DNA from: an uncultured Clostridia bacterium
GTDB lineage: Bacteria > Bacillota > Clostridia > UMGS1810
Length of the DNA stretch: 64,000 nucleotides
Reading direction: 5' to 3'
NCBI GenBank assembly: GCA_934463115.1
Contig: CAKSIN010000001.1
Location: forward strand, 164,975 to 228,974
Shown: positions 17,648-25,877 of the stretch, one piece after another
Position numbering within the stretch: position 1 is the first letter of the stretch
Layout: every line of letters starts with the position of its first letter
Translations under genes and position numbers: made by a program
The notes under the pieces: generated by a model
The model's database searches: none
Told to the model about the DNA's origin: nothing
Seen by the model: the letters and a program-made list of their open reading frames with translations, nothing else

Positions 17648-19237
17648 CTATTCTATGCTGCACTGAACCGCGCATCTGTTCTTATAATAAAATACATTTC
17701 TGAATCCGAGCGTCTTAAGCATGCTGTAAAGTTCATCAAAACTGTTTGCTGCATTTTCGGCTATATGCGCGTCGGATGCGGTTGTTATCAGATATCCGCC
17801 CATTTCTTTATACTGCCGTATTATTCTTTTTTCGGGCAGAAGTTCGCAGTAACCGCTGCCGTCAAAAACACAGGATGTGTTAATTTCAAGCGCAATTTTA
17901 TGCTTGATTATAAAGTCTAAAATTTTTGTTATATCCCCGTCAAATTCCCCGCAGCGGAGACCTAAATTGTATTTGCCGTTTATATATCTGAGCGGGCAGG
18001 TGAGATGAGCCAGAACATCCAATTCACAGTTTTCAAGCATGAAAAGCATGTCCGAAAAATACTTTTTCATATATTCTCTCGCCTTTTCGGCACCGACTTT
18101 AGAAAAATTGATTTGTGAATACGGGATTTCCATGCCGTCAAACTTAACTGCATGAATCGAACCTATTACGGCGTCAAAATCATACTGTTTTAAAATGCCG
18201 TCGGCAAAACTTTTATGCCAAAACGCCTCACCCATTTCAATTCCGTGCAGAACATTCAACGGGCATAGTGAATCTGCCCGTTTTGCATCGGCAACGGAAT
18301 TTCGGCACACCTTGTGTATATCAATACTTTCGCAGTATTCAATATCGCAGTGGTCTGTTACTGCGAAGCCCGAAATCGCCTTTTCATATTCACTCGCCGC
18401 CATGTCTGTGACGCTGCACTCACTGTCGTGAGAGTTTTCCGAATGAGTGTGCATATCGTAGCGCTGATTCACTCTTTTTACAGGCTTAATTGTTCCGTCG
18501 GTTTCGACAATATTCGGATTAAGCCTTTTCCTTGCGTTATCAAAATCTTTGTAATTGCTCAAAATCCAAATTCCCAGATTTGCATACTGTCTGACAAGTT
18601 CGGCTGCTGTCTCATCCGCAAACGGAGTTTTTACCCACGAAGTGTTTTGGCATTTGTACGGCAGCCACACCGTCAGACGTTCCGGCGGAATCAGGATACA
18701 GAGTTTTTTGAGGATATCCTCGGTAACGGCACCGTCGTAATCTATGTGTGTGTTCGGCAGCCTTTTCACGCAATCTTTGATAAATTCAATACTGTTTGAT
18801 GTTATTGAAATATGCTCCGCATATGCCTTTGAAACGTCAAAGAAAATATTCAGGACATCTTTCGGGAATCCTTGAATTTTATTGTCTATTTTGAGCCGTA
18901 TTCCGCTTTTTTTCGCAAACTCCAGCACCTCGCTGAAGAGCGGTATTTTTTCGCCGCGGTACTTGTTGGAAAACCAAATCCCGAAATCGTAATTTTGCGC
19001 TTCGGCAAATGTTATTTCATTTATACTTATATCCCTGCACGGTTCGCTGCCGTCTTTAAGCCTTGCCGTTCGGTTTATGAGCTTGTCGTGAAGAACAACT
19101 ATTTTCATATCCTTTGTATATTCAAGGTCAAGCTCTATAACATCGTATCCCTGTGCAGCGGCACATTGAAATGCCGACATGGTATTTTCGGGGCATTCGC
19201 TTGCAACACCTTTATGAGCCTGTAATTTTACTCCCAC
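17648..19237 (-). CDS. Fusion of glycerophosphodiester phosphodiesterase and PHP domains
   Basis: One continuous frame of 529 residues joins two hydrolase domains. Residues 1-255 are GDPD-like: H8 in AHKG, E17-N-T in ENT, E35 and D37 in ELDLEY and H50-D51 in VLHDKL; the usual glutamate of the third ligand motif appears as LKIDNK. From residue 261 a PHP domain follows, with DMHTHS, VTDHCD, HGIEMGE, GSIHAVKFDG, LAHLTCP and ASDAHIAEN, so all metal-binding motifs of histidinol-phosphatase-like PHP enzymes are there. Start: GTG at 19237, with GAGGGTG upstream, preferred over an ATG at 19252. It heads an operon with the dehydrogenase and kinase. It may release a phosphorylated polyol from a diester and then dephosphorylate it; substrate unknown. 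Confidence 0.87.
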   Translation of the reverse strand: MGVKLQAHKGVASECPENTMSAFQCAAAQGYDVIELDLEYTKDMKIVVLHDKLINRTARLKDGSEPCRDISINEITFAEAQNYDFGIWFSNKYRGEKIPLFSEVLEFAKKSGIRLKIDNKIQGFPKDVLNIFFDVSKAYAEHISITSNSIEFIKDCVKRLPNTHIDYDGAVTEDILKKLCILIPPERLTVWLPYKCQNTSWVKTPFADETAAELVRQYANLGIWILSNYKDFDNARKRLNPNIVETDGTIKPVKRVNQRYDMHTHSENSHDSECSVTDMAASEYEKAISGFAVTDHCDIEYCESIDIHKVCRNSVADAKRADSLCPLNVLHGIEMGEAFWHKSFADGILKQYDFDAVIGSIHAVKFDGMEIPYSQINFSKVGAEKAREYMKKYFSDMLFMLENCELDVLAHLTCPLRYINGKYNLGLRCGEFDGDITKILDFIIKHKIALEINTSCVFDGSGYCELLPEKRIIRQYKEMGGYLITTASDAHIAENAANSFDELYSMLKTLGFRNVFYYKNRCAVQCSIE

Positions 19238-19284
19238 AATTATCACCCTCAATTATTGTATTGACACAAGATTTAATATGGTTT

Positions 19285-19313
19285 ATAATAAATCATGATG
19301 ATTGTTAAGTCAA
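19285..19313 (-). promoter_or_regulatory. Promoter of the GDPD-PHP/dehydrogenase/kinase operon
   Basis: On the minus strand TTGACT (19313-19308), a 17-nt spacer and TATTAT (19290-19285). It lies in the 130-nt gap shared with the divergent DeoR gene, the natural place for that repressor to act. Confidence 0.6.
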
Positions 19314-19368
19314 CAAAAACCATTTAAAACGATAAAATGAGCATATTTTTGACTGCTTTGGAGGTCAT

Positions 19369-20097
19369 ATGAACAAAGAACGGGAAAAAGAGATATTAAA
19401 ACAATTACTTTCAAAAAAACAAATCAGCGTTAACGAACTCTCGGAAACTTTATACGCGAGCAAGTCATCTATTCGCAGGGACCTTGCAAGTCTGGAAAAT
19501 CAGCAGCTTATCAAAAGAGTTCATGGCGGGGCAAAAATTGAAGAAAGCAGCATATCGGCGATGAAAATTCCGTTTGTAATCCGCGAACTTGAACAGAGCG
19601 ATGCAAAAATTGATATGGCGAAACAGGCGATAAACTATGTAAATGACTATGATGTTGTTTTTCTTGACGCGTCCTCAAGCGCGTACAGTTTAATTCCGTT
19701 TTTTGCCGTAAAAAATCATCTGACGGTGATAACCAACGGAATAAAGGCGCTTTTGAAACTGGGCGAATATGGAATAAAGGCAATCGGCACCGGCGGTTTA
19801 CTTTTGCCGTCATGCCAGGCACTTGTTGGAGAGGACGCATACCGGACAATAGAACGCTACAATGCAAATATTTTCTTTTTTTCATGCCGCGGACTTTCGG
19901 ATGACGGATTTTTAACCGATATTTCTGATCAGGAAAACAATGTCCGCAGACATATGATTGCCCATTCCGGGAGGTCATATCTTTTGTGCGCCGGAAATAA
20001 GATCGGAAAAAAGTATTTTCATAACCTTTGCACGGTTAATAATATTTCGGGAATTATCAGCGAAGTTTCGATTCCCGATAAATTTATCCGAAAATAA
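19369..20097 (+). CDS. DeoR family transcriptional repressor
   Basis: Sugar-phosphate-responsive repressor of 242 aa. The N-terminal helix-turn-helix is ISVNELSETLYASKSSIRRD with the family's LIKRVHGGA following. The C-terminal part is the ISOCOT effector domain (AIGTGGLLLPS, FFSCRGLSDDGFLTD). GGAGGT precedes the ATG. It is transcribed away from the GDPD-PHP operon and probably represses it until a phosphosugar, perhaps fructose-1-phosphate or a polyol phosphate, accumulates. Confidence 0.9.
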   Translation: MNKEREKEILKQLLSKKQISVNELSETLYASKSSIRRDLASLENQQLIKRVHGGAKIEESSISAMKIPFVIRELEQSDAKIDMAKQAINYVNDYDVVFLDASSSAYSLIPFFAVKNHLTVITNGIKALLKLGEYGIKAIGTGGLLLPSCQALVGEDAYRTIERYNANIFFFSCRGLSDDGFLTDISDQENNVRRHMIAHSGRSYLLCAGNKIGKKYFHNLCTVNNISGIISEVSIPDKFIRK

Positions 20098-20171
20098 ACG
20101 GTGAAAAACGGCTTTAATCCGCCATTTTTTGTGTTTTGAGAATTTTTTTTTAATTTTTTCTGAAAAAAGTA

Positions 20172-20200
20172 TTGACATTTGAGGGAAAAAAGGGTATAAT
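20172..20200 (+). promoter_or_regulatory. Strong promoter of the tRNA operon
   Basis: Consensus TTGACA (20172-20177), 17-nt spacer, TATAAT (20195-20200), 30 nt before tRNA-Val. Perfect match to both hexamers fits stable-RNA expression. Confidence 0.85.
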
Positions 20201-20230
20201 ATCATCTGTCGCTGATAACAGACGACAAAC

Positions 20231-20306
20231 GGGAGTTTAGCTCAGCTGGGAGAGCATCTGCCTTACAAGCAGAGGGTCATAGGTTCGAGCCCTATAACTC
20301 CCACCA
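20231..20306 (+). tRNA. tRNA-Val (UAC)
   Basis: Cloverleaf folds with encoded CCA; anticodon loop reads CTTACAA, anticodon TAC. First of five tRNAs in one transcription unit. Confidence 0.95.
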
Positions 20307-20309
20307 TAT

Positions 20310-20386
20310 GGCCGAGTAGTTCAGTTGGTTAGAATGCCAGCCTGTCACGCTGGAGGTCGAGGGTTCGAACCCCTTCTCGGTCGCCA
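20310..20386 (+). tRNA. tRNA-Asp (GUC)
   Basis: Seven-bp acceptor GGCCGAG with CTCGGTC, anticodon loop CTGTCAC, encoded CCA. Only 3 nt after tRNA-Val. Confidence 0.95.
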
Positions 20387-20447
20387 TGTTTTTCTGCTCG
20401 ATTCGGTCGGGCAGAAGAACTGAACATTAAAGAAGTTGTTTCGGTAT

Positions 20448-20523
20448 GCCTCTGTAGCTCAGTAGGTAGAGCAGGGGACTGAAAATCCCCGTGTCGGTGG
20501 TTCGATTCCGCCCGGAGGCACCA
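20448..20523 (+). tRNA. tRNA-Phe (GAA)
   Basis: Acceptor GCCTCTG with CGGAGGC, anticodon loop CTGAAAA, encoded CCA. Confidence 0.95.
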
Positions 20524-20538
20524 AAATAACTATCTTAT

Positions 20539-20613
20539 GCGGGAGTGGCTCAGTGGTAGAGCGTCACCTTGCCAAGGTGAACGTCGCGAGTTCGAATCTC
20601 GTCTTCCGCTCCA
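20539..20613 (+). tRNA. tRNA-Gly (GCC)
   Basis: Acceptor GCGGGAG with CTTCCGC, anticodon loop TTGCCAA, encoded CCA. It is followed by two hairpins (20619-20643 and 20652-20693) before tRNA-Cys, probably processing signals. Confidence 0.95.
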
Positions 20614-20705
20614 TTCTTCAAGAGACGTTTTATACGTCTCTTGATTTGCAAAAACAAATATTACGTTCTCGGCTAGCCGAAACGTAATATTTAATATATT
20701 TGTAC

Positions 20706-20780
20706 GGCGCCATAGCCAAGTGGTAAGGCACAGGTCTGCAACACCTCTATTCCCCAGTTCAAATCTGGGTGGCGCCTCCA
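20706..20780 (+). tRNA. tRNA-Cys (GCA)
   Basis: Anticodon loop CTGCAAC, encoded CCA. Its final TCCA is also the first four bases of a 149-bp direct repeat that recurs at 21314, so a repeat-bounded unit abuts this tRNA exactly. Confidence 0.95.
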
Positions 20781-20925
20781 AAAATCGACAAGTGCGACAG
20801 CACTTGTCGATTTTACTTATTACCTCTTCACTATTCACTCTTCACTAAATATGTAGATTTTTGGAAAGTAATAAGTAATAGTGAAAAGTGAAAAAGTGAT
20901 GTGCAAACTCGTCAAAGCGAGTTTG
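20777..20925 (+). repeat. 149-bp direct repeat, left copy
   Basis: Identical at 148 of 149 positions to 21314-21462 (one A/C difference at the TAGAT/CGAT site). It holds a 15-bp perfect hairpin (20781-20814, loop GACA, T-rich end), a longer imperfect foldback built of TTCACT-type motifs and their complements, and an 8-bp terminal hairpin ending at 20925. The two copies bracket the four-helix-bundle gene. Confidence 0.9.
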
Positions 20926-20946
20926 TATTAATAAAAAGGAGAAGTT

Positions 20947-21291
20947 ATGGACAGTCCCTTAATTTTAAAATCAAAGCAATTCGCATTAGATATAATTAGG
21001 GTTTGTAATTCTTTGAAAAGAGAGAAAAAAGAAAGCATATTAACGAATCAGCTTATTCGCAGCGGAACGAGCATAGGTGCGAATATAAGAGAAGCTTTTT
21101 ACGGACATGGAAGAAATGATTTTATCGCAAAATTGCAAATAGCGTTAAAGGAGTGCTCGGAGAGCGAGTATTGGCTGGAATTGCTTATAGAAAGCGGATA
21201 TTATGAGGACAGAACAATCCTTGCCAAGTGCACAGAAATAAAGAAAATATTAATTGCGTCAATTAATACAGCAAAGAAAAATCAAAATTAA
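20947..21291 (+). CDS. Four-helix-bundle protein (S23/IVS family)
   Basis: A 114-residue all-helical protein of the S23/IVS family, members of which are found in 23S rRNA intervening sequences and, as Avd relatives, beside diversity-generating retroelements. Family motifs seen are SLKREKKESILTNQLIRSGT, SIGANIREA and ECSESEYWLELLIESGY. AAAAGGAG precedes the ATG. No retroelement or rRNA is nearby; instead the gene is held between two 149-bp direct repeats, suggesting a small stand-alone mobile unit. The family's role outside rRNA is unknown. Confidence 0.88.
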   Translation: MDSPLILKSKQFALDIIRVCNSLKREKKESILTNQLIRSGTSIGANIREAFYGHGRNDFIAKLQIALKECSESEYWLELLIESGYYEDRTILAKCTEIKKILIASINTAKKNQN

Positions 21292-21313
21292 GATATCTAA
21301 AATGCTCACATCA

Positions 21314-21462
21314 TCCAAAAATCGACAAGTGCGACAGCACTTGTCGATTTTACTTATTACCTCTTCACTATTCACTCTTCACTAAATATGTCGATTTTTG
21401 GAAAGTAATAAGTAATAGTGAAAAGTGAAAAAGTGATGTGCAAACTCGTCAAAGCGAGTTTG
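21314..21462 (+). repeat. 149-bp direct repeat, right copy
   Basis: Second copy of the repeat at 20777-20925, same orientation. The rest of the gap up to the CNNM gene (21463-21654) is AT-rich and holds only the promoter at 21569-21597. Confidence 0.9.
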
Positions 21463-21568
21463 AATTTTGAAAGAAATTGCTTCGCCTTGCAAATATGTTT
21501 TAATGCAAAAAAGTGTCTGCCTCTATAATAAACGTAAAAGCCAAAAATTGAATAAGTCAATAAAAAAC

Positions 21569-21597
21569 TTGCATTTTTAAAAAAATCATGCTATACT
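21569..21597 (+). promoter_or_regulatory. Promoter of the CNNM/CorC gene
   Basis: TTGCAT (21569-21574), 17-nt spacer, TATACT (21592-21597). Confidence 0.65.
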
Positions 21598-21654
21598 GTA
21601 AATTAATATACAGCCGAATAGGTTGTAACATATTTCAAGGAGTTGATTTTTTAC

Positions 21655-22965
21655 ATGGATCCTGCCGGTAGTATGCAGATAACGGCATTGGTAATATTAG
21701 TGCTGTTATCCGCCTTTTTCTCAGGAACCGAAACGGCCTTTACAAGTTTCAATAAAACACGTATGAAAACTCTTGCACAGGATGGCAACAAAAGAGCGGC
21801 ATCTGTTATGTATGTTGATCAGCATTACGAAAAATTTCTTTCTACAATGCTTGTCGGAAATAATATTGTGAATATTACCGCGTCGACTATCTCAACGCTT
21901 TTGTTTGCATCATTCTTAAAGGGGAACGCCAGTCTTGCGGCAACGGTTTCAACCGCTGTTATGACTGTTATAATCCTGCTCTTCGGCGAGATAACACCAA
22001 AGTTCCTCGGCAAGGATTTTGCCGACAGTTACACAATGAACGCTGTTGCGGTTGTGCGTTTTTTGATGGTGATTCTTACACCTCTCACCGCTTGCTTTTC
22101 ATGGTGGCGTGTTTTGATGTCAAAAATCTTCAAGAACGATTCCACCTTGTCAATCACCGAAGATGAAATAATGACAATGGTTGAGGAGGCACAGAGCGAG
22201 GGTGGAATTGATGAGCATGAGGGAGACCTTATAAAAAGTGCAATTGAGTTTAACGATTTGGAAGTTGAGGCTATCCTTACCCCAAGGGTGGACATCGTTG
22301 CAGTACCGCTGGACGCTTCGATAGACGATGTAATGGAGGCATTTCGCTCAAGCGGATTTTCGCGCCTTCCGGTTTATCGCGACACTATCGACAATGTTGT
22401 AGGCGTAGTGCACGAAAAGGATTTCAGCCGATTGGTGTATGACGGAAAAAAGGATTTTTCATCCGTAATACATGAGGTATTCTGCATTACGGAAAATATG
22501 AAGATATCCAAACTTCTTCGTGAATTTCAGGCTGCCAAAACCCATATGGCAATTGCCGTTGACGAATACGGCGGTACAGCCGGACTTGTTACAATGGAAG
22601 ATGTTCTTGAGGGGCTTGTCGGCGAAATATGGGATGAACACGATGAAATTATAGAAAATATCAAGCCGCTTGGTGATGATGTTTATATGATAAACGGCAG
22701 CACACCGATGAACGAACTTGAGGATATATATCCGTTTTCGGATGACGTTATAGAAGAAAACGCTACGGTAAACGGCTGGGTTCTTGACAATATCGGAAAA
22801 ATTCCCGAAGTCGGCGATGAATTCGAGTTTGAAAATCTTTCGGTTCGTGTTATGCAGGTTGACGGCCGCAGAGCAGCGAAAATACGACTTACGGTACATC
22901 CCGCCGACAGCGATGAATCGAATGAAAATTCTGATGAACGCAAAGATTATAATGAAAACAAATAA
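21655..22965 (+). CDS. Hemolysin-family membrane protein (CNNM + CBS + CorC)
   Basis: Probable magnesium or cobalt exporter of the CNNM/CorC type. Residues 5-190 form the DUF21 membrane domain (LVILVLLSAFFSGTETAFTS, SALGEITPKFLG-like LLFGEITPKFLGK). Two CBS domains follow (LTPRVDIVAVPLD, FSRLPVYRDTIDNVVG), then MAIAVDEYGGTAGLVTMEDV and the C-terminal CorC_HlyC domain, with an acidic tail. 436 aa from the ATG at 21655; a TTG at 21643 touches the AAGGAG site and is too close to be used. The name hemolysin is historical and does not imply a toxin. Confidence 0.9.
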   Translation: MDPAGSMQITALVILVLLSAFFSGTETAFTSFNKTRMKTLAQDGNKRAASVMYVDQHYEKFLSTMLVGNNIVNITASTISTLLFASFLKGNASLAATVSTAVMTVIILLFGEITPKFLGKDFADSYTMNAVAVVRFLMVILTPLTACFSWWRVLMSKIFKNDSTLSITEDEIMTMVEEAQSEGGIDEHEGDLIKSAIEFNDLEVEAILTPRVDIVAVPLDASIDDVMEAFRSSGFSRLPVYRDTIDNVVGVVHEKDFSRLVYDGKKDFSSVIHEVFCITENMKISKLLREFQAAKTHMAIAVDEYGGTAGLVTMEDVLEGLVGEIWDEHDEIIENIKPLGDDVYMINGSTPMNELEDIYPFSDDVIEENATVNGWVLDNIGKIPEVGDEFEFENLSVRVMQVDGRRAAKIRLTVHPADSDESNENSDERKDYNENK

Positions 22966-22991
22966 TATTAAAATTCGTTTGGAAGAGAAAG

Positions 22992-23027
22992 AAGAAGATA
23001 CGGAGTTGTGTATGCAGCTCCGTATCT
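22992..23027 (+). terminator. Terminator of the CNNM/CorC gene
   Basis: 14-bp stem (22992-23005 with 23012-23025, one wobble) ending in TTTT. Confidence 0.8.
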
Positions 23028-23270
23028 TTTGAGTTTGGCAAAAAAAATGAGTGTCATACAAAACACTTCAAGTCCTGTAAGAACACTCGGTATGGTGCGG
23101 GTGTTCATAACGTGTCAAAATTAAAATAACTAAAAAACGGCTTCAAATCGCATAATTCAGACAAAGAGAAAGATTCTGCAAAAGAATTTTTCTCTTTTTT
23201 TATCCGTACATTAGTCAAAACAATTTCCTTTTGATAAAATGTAGACATCAAAACAAAGGAGGTATACATA
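23028..23270. other. Gap before tnpV
   Basis: AT-rich stretch with no gene. At 23163-23201 a hairpin (AAAGAGAAA with its complement) ends in seven Ts and looks like a terminator. Just before tnpV is a strong AAAGGAGG. Confidence 0.5.
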
Positions 23271-23639
23271 ATGAAAGAAAAAATCATTGAAAACGGAATC
23301 GAGTATGTCAAAAGCGGTGATTACTACATTCCAAACTTAAAGGCTCCCAAAGGGACTTACAACATCGGCAGGTATGGGAAACTGCACTCAATATTTATTA
23401 AAGAAAATCGCCCTGTTTTTTACTCAATGAAAATGCTTAACGGAACGTGGCTTGCGTATCTTGAAGAAATCGACACATCCGCAAAGAAAATGGTTGATAG
23501 GCTTATAAAGGATATGGCGGTCAAACAAGGTATCACCGAGGAACTAAAAGCAAGAGACCAAACGGCTTGGGTTGGTGCTATGAACAACATTCGCCACTCA
23601 GCAGAAGAAATATTATATAAGGATCTTCTTTTTTGCTGA
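23271..23639 (+). CDS. Transposon-encoded protein TnpV
   Basis: A 122-residue protein of the TnpV family carried by Clostridial transposons. Recognisable parts are GDYYIPNLKAPKG, GKLHSIFIKENRPV, NGTWLAYLEEIDTSA and the C-terminal AWVGAMNNIRHSAEEI. AAAGGAGG precedes the ATG at 8 nt. Its function is not established. The downstream 100 bases, including a CCCCC...GGGGG hairpin and the start of an IS3-type orfA, match the usual layout after tnpV, but the rest of the transposon is missing. Confidence 0.85.
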   Translation: MKEKIIENGIEYVKSGDYYIPNLKAPKGTYNIGRYGKLHSIFIKENRPVFYSMKMLNGTWLAYLEEIDTSAKKMVDRLIKDMAVKQGITEELKARDQTAWVGAMNNIRHSAEEILYKDLLFC

Positions 23640-23748
23640 AATACGTATTAGCAAGCACGGCATTTGTACCCCCCACAAAAGCCCTTGTTAGGACTTTTGG
23701 AGAGGGGGTGCGGACATATTCTTGGACTCTGGAAGGAGTAAAATATAT

Positions 23749-23892
23749 ATGTACACAAAAGAACAAAAAGAGCATGTATTAAAAGAATATGAACTATTTT
23801 ACTTGCATATGTCGCTGTCTTGTACAGCGACATATGCAAGTAAAATAACATTTTGTGATGTTACGGAACAGACACCGTACTACACTGTATGA
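23749..23892 (+). pseudogene. Truncated IS3-type transposase OrfA start
   Basis: GGAAGGAG is followed by an ATG and MYTKEQKEHVLKEYE, the usual N-terminus of IS3-family OrfA proteins found after tnpV. After about 16 codons the frame runs into the arms of a 23-bp perfect inverted repeat and stops at 23892 (47 codons in all), so the helix-turn-helix is lost. Probably broken by insertion or deletion. Confidence 0.55.
23796..23846. repeat. 23-bp perfect inverted repeat
   Basis: Arms 23796-23818 and 23824-23846 are exact reverse complements with a 5-nt loop (CTTGT). There is no T-run typical of a terminator. The site interrupts the orfA stub and shares its ACTTGC end with two further inverted copies about 190 and 280 bases to the right. 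Confidence 0.85.
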
Positions 23893-24301
23893 TATGTTTG
23901 TATGCTTAATCAGACTAATAATATAAAGATATAAAGACTTATAGCAGTTATACTGGGAATAGTCAGTCTGTCAGTCCCGGCAGCTTTCGTTTTTACTTGC
24001 CCGCCAAGAATGAAGACAGACGGACGATATATACAAGCTTGATGAAATTCTGGAAAGATGCAAGCTTGATACTTTCGACAGCAAGTAAAAAAAGATTTTG
24101 TGTGGTGCTATAATATGCATCGGAACGGTCGTGAGATAAAGAACATAACGGGATATATGATGAGTACCATTTTCAATTGTATTACCGAGGAATACAGTCT
24201 GCTCCACGTTGTTCTGTATCTGAACTAATTAGATTGTGTAAAGAGTAATTGCATAAAAACAGTTACTCTTTTTTTGTGTTCAAAAAATTACATGTAGCAA
24301 A

Positions 24302-24349
24302 AACTACACATTGGTGTAGTTTACAAATAAAGATTTTTGTAATATAATA
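24302..24349 (+). promoter_or_regulatory. LuxR-gene promoter with palindromic operator
   Basis: Perfect 9-bp inverted repeat AAACTACAC-ATTG-GTGTAGTTT (24302-24323) ends on the first bases of the -35 box TTTACA (24321-24326); 17-nt spacer; TATAAT (24344-24349). Operator centre to -10 centre is 34 nt, the position of class II activators. A related palindrome sits at nearly the same distance before the giant SLH gene. Confidence 0.7.
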
Positions 24350-24409
24350 TACTCGCTGATGTTATACACAAACGCGTTAGCTAAAACTGATTTAAAAGGA
24401 GGCTGAACT

Positions 24410-25852
24410 TTGGAACGTTGTGAAAAGGAAATATTTAATCTTGTTGAAAATCTGAAATATATAGATGATTGCGAGAAAATTGCACAAACTCTTGATTCGT
24501 TTGTTGACTCGAGGATTAAATTGCGCAGTCTCTGGAAACTGAAGGATTTATTTGAAAAGCTCACGGATGCTGAATATGAAAAATATCCGTCTTTAAAGCT
24601 TGCCGGACTGTTTCTTGAAATATGCCGCGGGAGACTTGATATAGCAGGAGAATATATAAAACGATTATCAAATGACAATAAAAATCAGATCTACGCAGAT
24701 ATAATGTTACCGTCATCGGACTTGGACTGTTTCTTAGCTGCGGCAAATGAAATAAGAAACGGAAATTTTGATACAATTCCGTATCTTACACCAACGGTAT
24801 ACAGACCATATGTGCTGAACGGTTTTCGAGACTTTACACCATATGCGGCGAAAATAGAAAAGAACAAGGAGAAAACAAAAGAAATCATTACTACACTTTG
24901 GGGTAGTAATATGGAACTGCTGTATGAGATTGCGCTTGCAGAATCTTTGTATCAGCAAAACAAGCTGTATGAGGCACTGGTGATTGCAGTAAGCGTTATT
25001 CCGCAGCTTACCGATGAGAAACACGTAGGTATCCTTTTTGCGGCTCTGTATTTACAGATTGTAATTTTGGTTATGAATGGCCAATTGAAATACACAGGCG
25101 CTATGATGAAGGAAATGAAAGCGCAGATTATTGATAAAGGACATAGCGAGTACATGCCGAATCTCTGCGCACTTGACGCTTGGGCTGCAATGTATGACGG
25201 AGAATATGAACGAGTTACAGAGTGGATGTATGACGGTGCGCCGGACGAATACAACGATTTTAATATGCTCGATACCTTTAGCTATATGATAAAAATGCGC
25301 GTTTACATAATTGAAGGAAACAGCATTGCGGTTTTGATGCTTGCAGGGAAATTATTGCCGAAGCTGATTGCCGCCCATAGATATATGGATACCTGCGAGG
25401 TATATATGCTTCTTGCGCTTAGCGATTATACAAGAGAGGATAAAAAGTCAGCTTTTGAAAATATCAAAGAAGCGTTGGAACTTGCCGAAAAATATCGTTA
25501 TGACAGGCTTATTGCCGATGAAGGAATGCTCATGTATCGACTGCTTTCGGAGTACAAGGAAACTATTTCAAAAAGCGCCTATCTTGAAAAAGTTACGGAG
25601 CTTTGCAAAGAAACGGCTATGAAATATCCCGCATATCTCACAGATCGAATTTCGGAGCTGCATCCCTTAACCTGCAGAGAGCTTGAAGTTCTAAGGCTGA
25701 TGTCGAATAATTTATCAAACGCATCTATTGCAGAACTTATGAATATTACGCTTGATACCGTAAAATTCCACGGCAAAAATATTTTCAGAAAACTGCAGGT
25801 GGAAAACAGGGCGCAGGCTGTTGAGAAAGCAAAACGAATGGGCGTTTTATAA
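24410..25852 (+). CDS. LuxR family transcriptional regulator with TPR-like sensor
   Basis: DNA-binding regulator of 480 aa. The last 65 residues are a GerE/LuxR helix-turn-helix (LTCRELEVLRLMSNNLSNAS then TVKFHGKNIFRKLQ). The preceding about 400 residues are all-helical repeats of TPR type, like the C-terminal arm of MalT, but there is no ATPase domain. The start is a TTG at 24410 with AAAGGAGG 7 nt upstream. Its own promoter and that of the 2970-residue surface protein 0.8 kb downstream carry similar palindromes at -42 to -43, so it probably activates both. The signal it senses is unknown. Confidence 0.85.
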   Translation: MERCEKEIFNLVENLKYIDDCEKIAQTLDSFVDSRIKLRSLWKLKDLFEKLTDAEYEKYPSLKLAGLFLEICRGRLDIAGEYIKRLSNDNKNQIYADIMLPSSDLDCFLAAANEIRNGNFDTIPYLTPTVYRPYVLNGFRDFTPYAAKIEKNKEKTKEIITTLWGSNMELLYEIALAESLYQQNKLYEALVIAVSVIPQLTDEKHVGILFAALYLQIVILVMNGQLKYTGAMMKEMKAQIIDKGHSEYMPNLCALDAWAAMYDGEYERVTEWMYDGAPDEYNDFNMLDTFSYMIKMRVYIIEGNSIAVLMLAGKLLPKLIAAHRYMDTCEVYMLLALSDYTREDKKSAFENIKEALELAEKYRYDRLIADEGMLMYRLLSEYKETISKSAYLEKVTELCKETAMKYPAYLTDRISELHPLTCRELEVLRLMSNNLSNASIAELMNITLDTVKFHGKNIFRKLQVENRAQAVEKAKRMGVL

Positions 25853-25877
25853 CCAAATATGAAGGAGACAATCATTA

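Larger units (their letters stand above)
23640..24300. other. Decayed transposon region
   Basis: About 660 bases of remnants after tnpV: a hairpin at about 23668-23708, the orfA stub at 23749, a 23-bp perfect inverted repeat at 23796-23846, and at 24117-24227 a broken ORF (MHRNGREIKNITGYMMSTIF...) that resembles the end of plasmid or transposon replication-initiation proteins, where a similar 'NIKAYM..ALYN' stretch occurs. TTTTTACTTGC (about 23990) and GCAAGTAAAAA (about 24081) are inverted copies of the arm end of the 23-bp repeat. Confidence 0.5.

Noticed and set aside
20618..20693. Terminators between tRNA-Gly and tRNA-Cys
   Set aside because: The two hairpins lack T-runs, and no new promoter precedes tRNA-Cys, so processing sites are likelier than ends of transcription.
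20947..21291. Avd accessory protein of a diversity-generating retroelement
   Set aside because: No reverse transcriptase, template repeat or variable-repeat target gene is found around it.
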